A DNA stretch of 64,000 nucleotides from positions 181,165 through 245,164 of the forward strand of contig MU006113.1 of the NCBI GenBank assembly GCA_010093705.1. Reading direction: 5' to 3'. Below, piece by piece: positions 12,219-24,481 of this stretch. The translations under genes and the position numbers were made by a program. This DNA is from Patellaria atrata CBS 101060 (Eukaryota > Ascomycota > Dothideomycetes > Patellariales > Patellariaceae). Position 1 is the stretch's first letter; each line of letters begins with the position of its first letter. A model generated the notes under the pieces. The model ran no database searches, had not been told where the DNA came from, and worked only from the letters and a program-made list of their open reading frames with translations.

Positions 12219-13877
12219 ATGGGGAATACATCATCGACCCAGTTCGTCAAAGAAGGTGGGAGGGTGGCAGCTCAGTCGTTCAAGCCGTGTCACTTGTTTG
12301 GAGACTCCGATCTCTATGGTTTAGGTGTAAGGCTGGGGTTTTACTTGCAATACTTCGCTGCAATTATCGCCATATACTTCATCGCAGTTCAAGAGCTTCG
12401 ACAGCTACGTATTGGTTTGAACATTATAGCAACTGCAATATTCATTGCGTTACTCGTCAACTCGACACAGGATAGTCTTGTAATCCTAGACTGGACGATA
12501 CTGATCCAGCTCGCCCTTGTGTTTCCGGTTTACACGGCACCCGAACTCATCGTGGACAACTATATCGAGTTCAAACTTCGACGCAATATCCCCAATCTTC
12601 CAGAGATTCTAGTTCTGTTGAGTGAGAGAGGGATCGCACATGTTGATGACGCAGTGGCTCTTCATGTACAGAATTTGAGTGATCTGCTAGCATGGGCGCA
12701 GCTAGCACAAGCTGTCCAGGACGCTCGCGAACACCAGCCCAGACTCATGAATCAGTACATCGCAGCGGCGCAACAGTACAGAGAAGGCTATCTTAAACAG
12801 GATCCCAATCGAATGGTCAACAGTATCTTTGCTGCGGACGATAGCGTTAACAGATTACACGCTATCGTAGCACTAGAGACAGATTTTCGCACAATAGAAT
12901 CTCGGATACTTAGCAACAGGGAAGAAGTAGAAAAGTTAATAAAACTCGCAGAGAGTATTGCAAAGGATAAGGAGAAGATGGATCTCTATTATAGAGTGTT
13001 TGAAAGATATTATGAAGAGAACCGCGAAGATAAATTAGCAGAGGAATTCAGCCGTAGCTTTTTGTGGTTGCTTTTGGCACTATTCCTCTTCGTTATGCCC
13101 TGGCTTTACTTCCGTGGTATCAACAATGGAAGAAAAGAAGGTTGTGACGTCAAGATCTTGTTCGTCTTCGCGCCCATCAGCATCTACAACAGTCACTTCG
13201 TCGGATATCTTCGATTTTGTGCCGTGGTTGGGTGTATTATAGGGGTAGTAGCTCTCATGATTAGTTATGCAAACATAAGCAAGTGGAGGGCTACGCTCTA
13301 CCCATCCCGAGATAGATGGGAGAAACTAAGACTCTCCGCGCCTAATTTTGCTGGGCAAACTCAGACGGAAAATCTAAATAACGGGGACCCAAATCAGCTA
13401 CCCCAGCCTACACCTGGGACTGAAAACACCCCACGGCCAGATACTACGTCTGAGTCTAAGACTGAAGAGAGCGCGGTCAGCAAACTCCGGAAAGAAGTCG
13501 AAAATTCCAGGAAGAAATACTTTCGATTGTACGCAATAACGATATGCCCTCTGCTCCTCATAATAACGGTGGTCCTCGTGGAGATGACGTTAAAAGTAAA
13601 TCACCTCGATATGGATCGCTCACCCCTGGAATCTACCAGTCAAATACTATCTTTTGTCATTGGCCTATTCATATCAGTCACCGTCTTGTGGCATTGTTAT
13701 GTGGAGAATATCAAAAGAGAAAATGAAAGTCTGTTAGAACAACTCCTCAAGGTGGGAAACAGAATAGTTCACGGACATGTTCATCCAGGACCAAGACATG
13801 AGCGAACAGACGACGAGGAGCAAGGCTTAGTAGGACAAACTCGGCCTGAAATGAGGCAGGTAGAACTTCAAGCTTAA
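12219..13877 (+). CDS. Multi-pass membrane protein, unknown function, likely N-myristoylated
   Basis: Single-exon gene of 552 aa. I recognise the layout only as a common uncharacterised ascomycete membrane-protein family, from the motif DLYGLGVRLGFYLQ at residues ~31-44. Hydrophobic segments occur at about 39-57, 65-80, 88-105, 281-300, 327-350, 434-456 and 475-494. The middle (~150-275) is soluble and charged. A Gln/Pro/Thr-rich linker (~370-410) and a hydrophilic C-terminal tail follow. The N-terminus MGNTSST fits the myristoylation pattern (Gly2, Ser6). An out-of-frame ATG at 12212, only 7 nt upstream, opens an overlapping 87-codon frame. The 12219 start has a better context (purine at -3, G at +4), so leaky scanning may be needed. 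Coding status is certain from length and hydrophobic pattern; the function is not known. Confidence 0.85.
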   Translation: MGNTSSTQFVKEGGRVAAQSFKPCHLFGDSDLYGLGVRLGFYLQYFAAIIAIYFIAVQELRQLRIGLNIIATAIFIALLVNSTQDSLVILDWTILIQLALVFPVYTAPELIVDNYIEFKLRRNIPNLPEILVLLSERGIAHVDDAVALHVQNLSDLLAWAQLAQAVQDAREHQPRLMNQYIAAAQQYREGYLKQDPNRMVNSIFAADDSVNRLHAIVALETDFRTIESRILSNREEVEKLIKLAESIAKDKEKMDLYYRVFERYYEENREDKLAEEFSRSFLWLLLALFLFVMPWLYFRGINNGRKEGCDVKILFVFAPISIYNSHFVGYLRFCAVVGCIIGVVALMISYANISKWRATLYPSRDRWEKLRLSAPNFAGQTQTENLNNGDPNQLPQPTPGTENTPRPDTTSESKTEESAVSKLRKEVENSRKKYFRLYAITICPLLLIITVVLVEMTLKVNHLDMDRSPLESTSQILSFVIGLFISVTVLWHCYVENIKRENESLLEQLLKVGNRIVHGHVHPGPRHERTDDEEQGLVGQTRPEMRQVELQA

Positions 13878-15824
13878 GAAAGGAAGACTTCAGAGAACGG
13901 TTTTAAGGATATGATTGAAGATATGCTTATCTGAAGCTAGGAAAGACGACGGAGAATAGTTGTTTCGATTAACTGAAGGTTAGGAAAGATGGAATCATGT
14001 GTTTAGGTGTTAGTATGAGATGAGAAAGGGGAAGCGGAATTGAAATTCTTCTTTGATGCCAAGCCAGTGTGTTACAAACACGAGATTAGATCGTACTAAT
14101 AAGTTAGGCCTTCTTTTATTTTGACATCTGATACCTAACTTCACGGATGGAATTTCATCTACAAATTACAGTCTAACATCGACGAGGGGAGCATTCCATC
14201 GTTTGTAGAGCTGAAGCGGGTCATCCAGTATAAATCAGAGAGTAGATCGACCATACCCATCAAAGGCAGCCGACAAATAAGGACACAAGGGGAAGCTCTA
14301 TTACCACAGGAACGCTACATAGATTTTTACGACATCTTATTTCAGATCTTATGCATCTAAGCCTATTCCAAAAGTATGACGACAAACTGGATAATCGGAT
14401 AGATCAATGATATATTCGATCGGTAAGCCATCATCTTATGAGTTGATAATCAGAAGATCGGGGTAATTAGACTCGGAGAAGGCCCTCCTATCCAAGATGA
14501 TCCAGATTTTCTACATATTCAGCTTCGAAATTCGTGGCTTAAGGTAGCTAATGGTAGCTCTATCATATTATGTCTGCTTGTCATTACCGACATGACCTGT
14601 TACTACCGGCATCTCCTCAGCTGGGCAGTTCAACGCCCAAGAATCGATACTCTAACAACACGAGCTGATTCGTCAAGCCGAATGCTTCTCTCTCCTACCG
14701 AGCTTCTAGATGGATCTTTGTGACAGGTCACCGGGACATAAGGAATTCCAATGTATCTCGAGCGCTCCTAAATAGTTGCTCGTCCTTTTACTATATGCGT
14801 CAATGCAAATCTTATTCCAACATGTTGCCCTCCTGATTTCGAGCTTCAGTTGCACTCTTATATTGCGGCGTACCGTACCATAAGACAGTGCAATCCGCCC
14901 CCTTTCTATTGATATTGCAAGCATGAGCAAGAGGCAAAGGATAGTGTCTGTATCGCCCACTCCGTAATCTACATTTCGAGCTATGGGAAAGGAGAATTCC
15001 GATGCAGATATGTACAATGTCCGATACTCATATTGACTGCATGAAGAGAAGCATCAATCCCCACCATCAGTTCACTACCAAACACTACCAAACCCCCAAT
15101 GATATCGTAATTAGTTATGAATTCTTTCAGGTCTCAACTCTCCATACCGCCTTACCCGCCCCGCCCCACCTCGTTACCCTTGTCGCCCCATCCGCCTCGT
15201 CCAGTCGCCACACTGCTCTATATTAACTCCATATGAAATATTCCGCCAAGACACCAATCTCTCCAACACCTCGCTACCAGTTTCTTTCCCCAGTTGGACA
15301 CTGTGTTCCCTGGTGGCAGTTTTCCGCAAAAAATGTGTTTCGCTTATATTGCATCGTTGGGCGGTTTCCTTGTCTAGATACTGCTCTTGATTTCGCTGCT
15401 GATGTGATGCTAAGAGTAGCTTAGTGATGTGGTGAAGTTTGGTTGAGCATGACAGCGCGTAAAGTGCGTGTATGTATGAGCGGGGCAGGTGTGGATATCG
15501 GGCTCTGTATTGTTATCCGCCTTGCCTATAGTCGGGTACACTATAGAGATTTCGTACAGCGAAGATTTACAGTAGTAGGACGATCTACTCCCTATCGGAC
15601 AAATATCGAGGACCAGAAATCACTCAGCAGGATCCTGCGGTGGGGACCTTCACGGAAGACAGATATTGCGCGAAAATCTCTCAATTTGAATAGATCCTCT
15701 TATCGTAGATTATAGCGTACTATTTGCAACAGGTAAAATGTAGACTAGAAAATCCAGAACGTCCGTCTTTCAACCCGCGCTGCCACCACCCAATAGAACC
15801 CCTGTAGTCTATGCGAAATTGAAT
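13878..15824. other. Intergenic, convergent gene ends
   Basis: About 1.9 kb between the membrane protein and the sugar transporter, which end toward each other. I see no gene, RNA or clear repeat. The open frames here lack any protein-like features. Confidence 0.5.
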
Positions 15825-17587
15825 CTAAACAACCTGGCGATGCTCCACCCTGGTACCGGTGGGAACTTTCTCAAGGCCGGTAGCATAGTCGCCGTCTTTG
15901 ATAGTATCGATATCGAGTTGGGCAACCTCAGCCTCATCACCGTCGAAGATCTTGGCGATCTCCTCGAGGGTGGGGCCACGGGTCTCAACATAGAGGAAGT
16001 AGACGAAGGTGAGTTCGAAACCGATCCAGCACTATGCATAATCAGTATCCAAGTCAGATATCTCGCAGATAATGTGAGACTTACAGTGTAGATTGTGTAC
16101 AACTTCCAGTTCGGCTTGAGATGATCGAAGCCTAGTGGGTTGACGTACTGGTTGATGACAAGAGCAACCTGAATCCAGAAGTTCATGACCATGAGACCCT
16201 TGGCACGAATCTTGAAGGGGAGAATTTCGACAGTGTATGCAACAAGGAGACCAGACCAAGCGAATGCGTAACATGCGGAGAAGATCCAGATGAAAGCAAC
16301 GACGGCACGGCCGGCAGCTTTATCACCAGTGCGTTGTTGAATGCTTGAGCAAATCGTCCAAAGAATGAACACAATAAGCATACCACCGGTAGCAGCAAGG
16401 AAGAGGGGGCGACGACCGATGCGGTCGCAAAGCATAGCGCAGGTGACCGAGATGAACAAAGACATGATAGTAAGACCACCGTTGAGACCAAGTTGGGTAT
16501 CAGCATCAGTTATGCCAATGCTGTTGAAGACATCGGTAGCATAGTAAGAAACAAGACCGTTGCCGGACCATTGGGAGAAGAGACCGAGGGAGGCAATCAG
16601 GAGAAGTCTGTAACGGTTGCCCTTGGTCTTGAGGAAATCAAGGTAGCTGCTGGTCTTCTTGTATTGGAATTCGAGGCGGAGGGTCTCCTTGATCTCAGCA
16701 AATTCGAATTGGACAGTTGGGTGGTCGGTATTGCCGTTGGCGTGGTACTTTCCGAGCATAGCCAAAGCCTCATCATTGCGGTCCTTGGAGATCAACCATC
16801 TGGGAGATTCTGGGATGAACCAAATGAAGCACAACTGAACGATGGAGGGAAGAGCCTGGATGATGGTGGGGATTCTCCACGACCAATCGCTAGGAATACG
16901 CTTAGTGCCGAAAGTCAACCAGGTGTTAATGATGGCACCAACGTTCCACAAGCAGTTGTAGATGGCAGTAACACGGCCACGATGCTGGGGATGGCAGATT
17001 TCAGTAAGAAGAAGGGGCGAGGACAATTGAGCCATGGAGTTGCCGAAACCCATGAAGAAACGACCAGCCTCAAACATTTCCAAATTTTTTGCGGCACCCT
17101 GAACGGCAGCTGCAACAACCATGATGATACAACCTAGGATGATAGCGAATCGACGTCCATAGTGATCAGCAATGAAAGGTCTGACAAATATTAGCTGGAT
17201 GTTTGATACACGTTCTGTTTGAGATCACATACACAACGGGCAAACTGGCAATAGCACCGATACTGTAGAGGGCGGTCAACAGACCAAGGTTCGAACCACC
17301 TGGGTTGTTGAAGTAGTCTTTCCATGTGTCCAAAATACGGATGTTGTTCAACATAGATCTAAATAGGGAATTAGTAAATACTCCTCATTTCCATCGACGC
17401 AGAATTAGACATACCCATCGTAACCGGTGGTGGCGGAAGCAACACAGATAATGACTGCGTAGAAGTAGAGCTTCCTCAAGCCGGGATCCTTCCTCCAGTT
17501 GACATATTCGAGGTGAGGCGCCTCCGCTTGAGCAATCTGAATCTCCTCCTTATGGGCGGCGCCCTTTACAGGAAGTTTGGGTGCCAT
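15825..17587 (-). CDS. MFS sugar transporter (sugar porter family)
   Basis: Plasma-membrane sugar/H+ symporter of the major facilitator superfamily. Proposed exons on the minus strand: 17415-17587, 17233-17358, 16085-17180, 15825-16031, all in phase, giving 533 aa, the normal size. Sugar-porter signatures are present: DHYGRRFAI after TM2, PESPRWLI before the central loop, DRIGRRPLF after TM8 and VETRGPTLEEIAKIFDGD at the end of TM12. The sequence SSYLDFLKTKGNRYRLLLIA is typical of the lactose-permease/hexose-like group of fungi. The substrate cannot be told from sequence; cellobiose, lactose or a hexose is possible. It lies in the same 24-kb region as a beta-glucosidase and two secreted-type hydrolases, which fits uptake of released sugars, but no shared regulation is shown. 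Confidence 0.95.
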
Positions 17588-20500
17588 CTTTTGCTCTTAG
17601 TGATGAACTTCTAAAAGAAAGTTCAAAGGAATGAAAGAATCTGTAAAGTAAGAGAGAACGGGAACAGGCCCACTGATATGGTCGATGGGGGTGTTCAGAC
17701 GGACAGGGAGTGAGATGGTGGAGCAGATGTCGAGTTCAAATACTCCTACAGCTTCCCCAAGTCAGATTGATGATTTTGTCCTTGTCGTAGCCATAGAACA
17801 GCCCGGACCGACCCTACCGTAATCTACTCCTCACATGGTACACTTTATGACACTTTACACTCACTTAGTTCCTTACAACCGGTGCTCAGGTTACAGTAAG
17901 GATCATACATGCAGGTCGATCTTAGTGGTAAACAGCTCGCCAACCCTTGAGTAATTCATCGATTGAATCAGTTCAAGAACCAACCAACAGACGTGCCGCT
18001 GGATATCCTGGTCCTGAATCCGGGTAAGACGCTTAGCGTGGAATGGGGAATTGTCTCTTTAGACCACAAGGCGGGATTTTAAGTGGTTCTAAATCATCTT
18101 CTAAGGCTTCTAGAAAAGTATCAGCAGGAGTTGGCAGGAGAAGTACAGATCGCGGCTAATTAGGAAGAAAGTGTATGGCCTTGTGTCAGGTGGATCTCGG
18201 ACTGCCCCAGGGCGCAACTAAGACTAAGAAGACGCCCCATGGGGTTCTGCGGCACAACGGCTAATATCTCCAACGCGTTTCTTGGTGGTGAGGGAGTTGT
18301 TCTAGTCGTGAACAAGTGAGAGCGCGTTCGCATTTGCTTGCATATCCTATGGCTTGATGACTGCTCCGGCGAACGGCTCGAGGAGCCGTGAAATATGCAT
18401 CGCTTATTGGTCGTAGGATTGCGCGCCACGTACAGACCTCCCGCTGCCACGTTCCCATTCTGATGGTATCGCTTTGTGGCTTTGATCTTAAATCGACTTT
18501 ACCAACTGTAGCAGCAAAGTCTTCGTTTGTGACTGTGTTGAAACCCGTATTCCTGGAGGAAGAAGGCACTAGTTTTGTCCATCGTGATGGTACGGAAGCA
18601 GATATCTGTCAAACTCGTCAACTCCCTTGAAAGACAAGACACACCTCCGCATTAGGAAATGAAGAAAAAAGGAACTTTCCGTAGATACACTTCTTACACT
18701 AGAGTACCTTACCAAATAATTATTTGAGCCCGAAGTGAGTAGATCGGAGCGAAGTACAGATTGAGGTGAATTACCCCTTGATACCTTGTAGGCTAAGCCG
18801 GAAAAACAGTTAAAGCGGATCTGAACGACATGGTTCATCCACTTTGATGGGCACGATGGGGTCAGGTCAAGAAGGCCCAAGAACAAAATGTCAACTGTCA
18901 AGAACTTCTCTTGCAGAAACAAATTATCTGACATGCATGGCCTCCGAGAGTTACACTACAGTGCTGGATTCGGCTTTCTCGTGATTTCATCCACTGCATC
19001 TAGCCTTTTCACATTGCATAGAGGCGTGTCAGCGCCAGAACCCATCATCAGAAGTCTTGTTTCTGTTGATAGGGGATCAACGCCTCTCGCTTCTCGCCTC
19101 TCTTTGTGTCAGCAGCTTATCAGGAAAAATGTCGATTTGTATCACGCAAGTTTGAATGCTCGCACAGTACATGAGGAGGCGTGTGATGGGCATCGACTTT
19201 GCACTGCTTGTTGGCAGCTTGGCGTCATTGCTATCAAGCTTATCATCCTGATGAGCGGGAGAGGCTTGAATCGATTCATACTCACGACACGAATAGTAAC
19301 CCTTGGTCTCGTATCCCGTCTCCATGGGAGACACTACACACGGTACACGGCGAAGAAATTCCTAGATTCTGAGCAACGTTTCAGGAATTGGCAAACGATC
19401 TTAAGCCATCTTCTGTTCTGACTCGATTTGGTTCCTTCTATCACCCATTCTCCAGTATACGTAATAATAATGAAGACGCAGACGAGGGTAGGAGCTATCC
19501 TACCCACGTCAACCGACTACCCTGTCCGGCCGATATGCTTCCAAGCGTATACAGTACCAGCATAGTGGATTCAATGCACACAATATGAAGCTTTCCAGGC
19601 TAGATAATCTCATAACTTGGGATTTGATGTCTGCTCTCTACGCTTTTCAAATCAATAGAATCTTTGGATTGTTCATTTGGTATTGGTCTGATCCTAGCTT
19701 GCCACCATTGCTCGGACAAGGCAGACTTCAGTAAGACATGCTCCTTTTCATTATTAACTATCATCAAGATGTTCAACAGTCGAGACAGAGGATTGGGGTA
19801 GTGTGACCTCGACTCTTTTTGCTCACATAACCTTCATGCTATCTTAGGACAATCGCCACTGATTTCAATAGTCCACCTACAGCGGCAACAAATGCAAATG
19901 GAGATAACCTTCGATAGCATAGTATTTTCATATCGAGGGCCTATGGGGTTCGAAAAGTAGACCTTGGTCATACTATTCAGATTTTCACATGTTTCTCTTG
20001 CTCGAACTACGACAGCGACACCTCCTAGACCATCTCAATCTCCATGAGACAATGACAAGTTCCCTAGATGTCCAAAAGTCCAGCCATTATTGACCACAAA
20101 TCCTTCCTAATGCAACCAGTCCGCACTGATCCGGTTGACGGCCAGTTTTCCTTCAGAAAGAGAGAAGAATAAGATGATATCATACACCATCGTAACTGCT
20201 CCTGAAAATCAAGTCCCATTAGACCATTCCACGGTATAGTGTGATCATAATACTACTGCGTCGTCTGGTATCTACACTCGTTCAGTAGACATTTGATTTC
20301 CGGATTCTTTTGCACCTTTCTTTGTCAGAGGAGCGAGCCGGAATCCGGCGTCTACTGATCTCCATGTGCAACACCAATAATTGACTATTCTAGGCGGCAC
20401 CTGTATTTCTCCTATGGTTCGTTGTCGAATCTCCTCCCTCCTGAAGGACCATGATCAGTACAGTCCCAGATCCTACCCTCCACACTTGTTATGTTCCTGA

Positions 20501-21539
20501 AGATGGAAGGTGGTACATTTGCAAGGCCTTCTAAAGTCGAGGACGGAATACTCAGGCAAGCACCATTAGGAACTGTGGAATTCATGGACTCTCCGTTCAT
20601 CTCGTTGCTCAATCTTTACGAAAATACCGTAGGCCATCAAATACGGCTTAACATGTAATCACCTTCGAAACACAAAAGTACCCTGGGCGACAACTACTAC
20701 ATCCACCGCGAATACCGTATCCAGCTATTCGTGTGGCTATACGTCTGTCTGTCACCTCTACACTTAGGAGCCCAATTCTCTCTTAAAACTAAACTATTAC
20801 AGCGAACGTAGCACTCCGAGCCTCGAGGCTTATCTCAAGGTAACTTCTAACGATCTCATAACATACTGTAGGTTTACAGTGCGGCTTTTCTTCCCTGGGA
20901 TGACCCAGTCACATCTTCATCTAGATATCATTATTCATACGTCCATTGCTTGAATGATCCCGCTGTTTCCATTATATAAAGATCCGCTATTGTATTTTCA
21001 GTTCAATATTAGTTTATGATTCTATCTTGTCTGGCTTCGATCTTAACACGTAACCTTTCCCAATCCATGGCAAACTCAACATCTAGCGTTGATATTTAAA
21101 ACAATGAGAAGGGTTCTATAACCCCAACGATACTGCTAAATGAGATCGTGGTCGCTCTATGCATGGCTCCTCCAGATAACCTTCTTTCCAGAACCTATAG
21201 ATTCAAGCGATTCAACTAAAACGGATAGGAACTCCTGCGATTTACCGATATGACCTCTATACGCAAAACCAACAAATTTCAAGAAGGGGCTCAGTAACTT
21301 GGCCAAAAATCACCAATTTTCAGAAACCTACTTCTGATACCCAGTACCGTCCCCTGGCCTCAGTATCTTCCTAGACTACAGCGGACAGATCCACTAGGAC
21401 GGTTGCAAGCGGAGTTGAAGTAAGCAGACATCGTGGTGGAAATTTTTCTTCAAAATGACATGTGAGTTTACCCCTTCTTCCCAGGGATTTGATCTATCTA
21501 GATGCGTGAAGTACACTAAGTTTATTTTCAGCCTCACAG
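17588..21539. other. Long intergenic region
   Basis: Nearly 4 kb between the sugar transporter and the alpha/beta-hydrolase. The longest open frame (18888-19421, 177 codons) has no domain, biased composition or splice partner and is judged accidental. A 14-bp perfect palindrome CAAATAATTATTTG lies near 18713-18726. I see nothing else. Confidence 0.5.
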
Positions 21540-22738
21540 TCAAGGCCAATATTTTCTTACAAAATTCAATCCTTCCCGAATCACCGGCACATCCACCGTA
21601 AAATCATCATCGAACCCATGGCCTCCCGGTTCAAACTTCGCCACGACCGGCGTATCTGGAAACAATCGACCCATCAACTGCACAAAGTGCTCTGTCCCTT
21701 CTACAGGCACCTACCACATAACACAATCAGCACCCCTATCAAACCAGGATTCATCCCACAAACGGAAACTCACCAAATCATCCTCTTTCCCATGCACAAC
21801 CAACACCGGGGGAACACTTCCCGCCTCCCTCTTCACCCTCTCTAGCATCTTAAATGGAAATGCCGCCTCCCTCTCCTCCTTGGTGTCCACGCCTCTTACC
21901 AACCATTTCCCACACAGCCCCTGCAGCCACATTGCCGCCATCATAACCCTCCTCTTCTCCTCCGGCACCGGATCGGAGGCCGAGATTACCAGTCCGTCAG
22001 GTAAGTCTCGCAACCAGGTCTCCACGGCTCCCGGAGCGGGGGTGGGCCAGCTGGGCATAGACAGCGGCTGTGGGGTGTTATACCAAGGGGCCGAAAGGTC
22101 TAGCATCGGATAGTGGAGGACAAGTGCCTTAATACTACAAACCCCACCCTCACCCTCCGCTCTTTCCGTAAGCGCGCGCTGTAACACCAACTGTGTAGCG
22201 ACATACCCGCCCGCGCTCTCCCCCGTGACGAGCACGCGGGAGAGATCAATCTCGAGCCCGGGGCGGAGAGCGTGGAGGTGGGTCGCGAGGGAGGAGTGGA
22301 TCCAGGCCCAGAGATCGCGCAGGTCGGAGAGGATGGCTATCCCGTTGGATTCAGGGAGGAGTTGGTAGTCGGGGCATAGGACGATGGCGGGGGTGGAGTG
22401 CGCGAAGGAGAGGACCCTATTTGATACTGTTAGCACAACCTGCACTTCATATCACACATCACGTGTTATATTGTATATGGGTAAGGGTGGTTAAGCAGTT
22501 GGTGGGGGTAAGGGGACGATAAGGTGGCTTTAAATGCATGTGAGACGCACCACGGAGAAACCCATTCGCAGAGCCGACTCCCGTGCACCAGACTCCCGCC
22601 GTGGAATCTGATCCCCAGCGGGTATTTCCCGGGTGTAATGGTCTTGGGGATCAGGATAGAGGTCAGGACCTCATGGTTTTGGACGGTTTTGTAGGCGACG
22701 TCTGTTATGTCGAAGGGGTGGAATGCTTTGTGTACCAT
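21540..22738 (-). CDS. Alpha/beta-hydrolase (alpha/beta-hydrolase-3 type esterase)
   Basis: Predicted carboxylesterase-like hydrolase. Proposed exons on the minus strand: 22551-22738, 21774-22416, 21540-21710, in phase, giving 333 aa. The oxyanion-hole motif HGG is at residues 46-48. The nucleophile elbow GESAGG puts Ser at 130. HGKEDDLVP supplies the acid (Asp ~275) and GGHGFDDD the catalytic His at 308. The last intron (21711-21773) sits right after the Asp motif; without splicing the frame would end before the His, which supports the model. No signal peptide is seen, so it is probably intracellular. This fold covers esterases, lipases and secondary-metabolite hydrolases; the substrate is unknown. 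Confidence 0.9.
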
Positions 22739-23056
22739 TGATGTTCTATGCGCTCAAATTGGACGCTGATGGAAAGTTATATCAACATCGTCTAGACGAG
22801 GAGTGAGTGGTACGTGACTTTTAGCTATAAGTAATAACCCAAGGAGGTTCGGTTACAAGGAAATTTCAGGTACGCATGCATATTGACGAAATTAATTTAG
22901 TAGCCCAACCAATGAAGTTAGAAATTTTGAAATCTCTCAGTTCATCTTCATTAGTCAAAGACTAGTTGTTATACATCGCAGTCAGAGTAAATGTGTATAC
23001 AAGCTTTATCCCCCCTTTTACACGTCAAAAAGGTACAGTACCTACAATACCTATGT
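22739..23056. other. Short intergenic spacer
   Basis: 318 bp upstream of the hydrolase and downstream of the SGNH hydrolase. It contains a CCAAT pentamer near 22908; otherwise nothing is recognised. Confidence 0.4.
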
Positions 23057-24481
23057 TCAATTCCATCCACTAACACCACCAGCGAACCTCCTGAATACAT
23101 CTAGTGGAAACTGATTCCCAAGTTCAGTGTATCCAGCAACATTAGGATGCAAGTAATCGCCCGAATCATACATCGGATTCAGCTGTTGCGGAATCGCCGG
23201 ATCTCTCAAGATCTTATCGAAATCGATCACAGCATCGAACGCACCGCTAGTCCTGATCCACCTATTAACCTTCTGTCTAGCCGCCTCGCGCGTGGGATGG
23301 CTGTACGGTTGGAAAGTCACATTCGAAGGTGCCATGAAGGGTGTAATCGTAGCACCGAAAACAGGAATACCGAAAGTATGAATGCGTATGATCATCTGTT
23401 TGTACGCTTGAATGACTCGGTCGGCGACGGCTTGTTGAGCTTCGGTGGTTGCTTCTGCTGTGCCGAGGTCGTTTACACCCTCGAAGATCATGGTATATTT
23501 GACGCCGGACTGGGCGAGTACGTCCCGGTCGATGCGGCTCCAAGCATTTGGACCTAAACCGTCTGCGAGGATGCGGTTACCTCCCGCAGCTTGATTGATG
23601 ACTGCGATCGAAGATGTGAAAGGATTATTCTGCATCTTTGCCAACACAAGGTCCGGCCAGCTACTCCGGATTAGCAATGAGTTCAGAGATTACGGTATGA
23701 AAAAAAAACAAACCGGTTGTTGGCGTTGTTTGTACTGCCTCGACCGTCTGTGATACTATCACCAATGATGGCGAAGGTACGGACATTGGCTGGGACCCAT
23801 GCTTCAACTGCACTGATGAAGTACCAATGAGCAGCGCTCTGGGTATTTGGGTCGGTGATTGTGAGATCCGCTTTCGAAACCTCATTACCGAAGGACCACC
23901 AGGAAGTGGTTCGGCTTCCCGGATGGGACGTAATAGCATTCCCAAGTTGACCTCGCTCGAGATATATCGAGATCGTCAGTATCGACTGACCTTTCACCGG
24001 AAAGTCGATGGGATCCGAGACTGCAAGAGCGCCATTGGGAACCGTGATCGAATCGCTTCCGCTGAAAGTCAACTTCTTAACAGTTCGCGGATTGATCGTG
24101 CTGATTCCGGCAGTTTGGTTGGAAGGTAAAGCAACTGTTACAGCTGTGATAGGCAAATCGGTACCACCAAATGCATTCGATATTCTGAACCGCAACTGTC
24201 TGGCCGCAATTGATGCCTTTATTGTCTGGCGTACAGTGGCTCCAACGAAGACCGAGCCCGTCTGATTCTATAACGAGATGAGCACAATGCAACTCATTAT
24301 TGTAAGGAGGAAAACACACATATGGCGCCGGGGGGAGGTTAGCAGGCTCAGTAAGCTGTGGCATAGAAGCCCAGATATCTGTCCAGTGACCGCCCGCAAT
24401 GTATGGCTGCGACGGTAAACCACTGACAATAACTGAAAATAGTAGGCCTAGTACAAGGCTCATCATCATCTTTGCGGCCAT
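23057..24481 (-). CDS. Secreted SGNH/GDSL hydrolase
   Basis: Secreted esterase/acetylesterase-like enzyme of the SGNH superfamily. Proposed exons on the minus strand: 24320-24481, 23714-24267, 23057-23660, in phase, giving 439 aa. The start MAAKMMMSLVLGLLFSVIVSG is a signal peptide; an in-frame ATG at 24517 would add 12 residues and is less likely. An N-terminal beta-rich region (~60-205) precedes the catalytic domain. Block I is GDSITDGRG (Ser ~225), block II GGNRIL, block III GVNDLG, and block V DYLHPN with Asp ~407 and His ~410. This two-part layout matches fungal GDSL-like lipase/acylhydrolases often found among plant-biomass enzymes. The exact substrate (polysaccharide acetyl groups or lipids) cannot be read from the sequence. 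Confidence 0.93.

Noticed and set aside
16493-17137. 214-codon plus-strand frame
   Set aside because: Lies antisense to the sugar transporter, whose coding on the other strand is certain; a shadow.
18888-19421. 177-codon plus-strand open frame in the long spacer
   Set aside because: No domain, signal peptide or neighbouring exon; composition looks random and it starts with no coding context.
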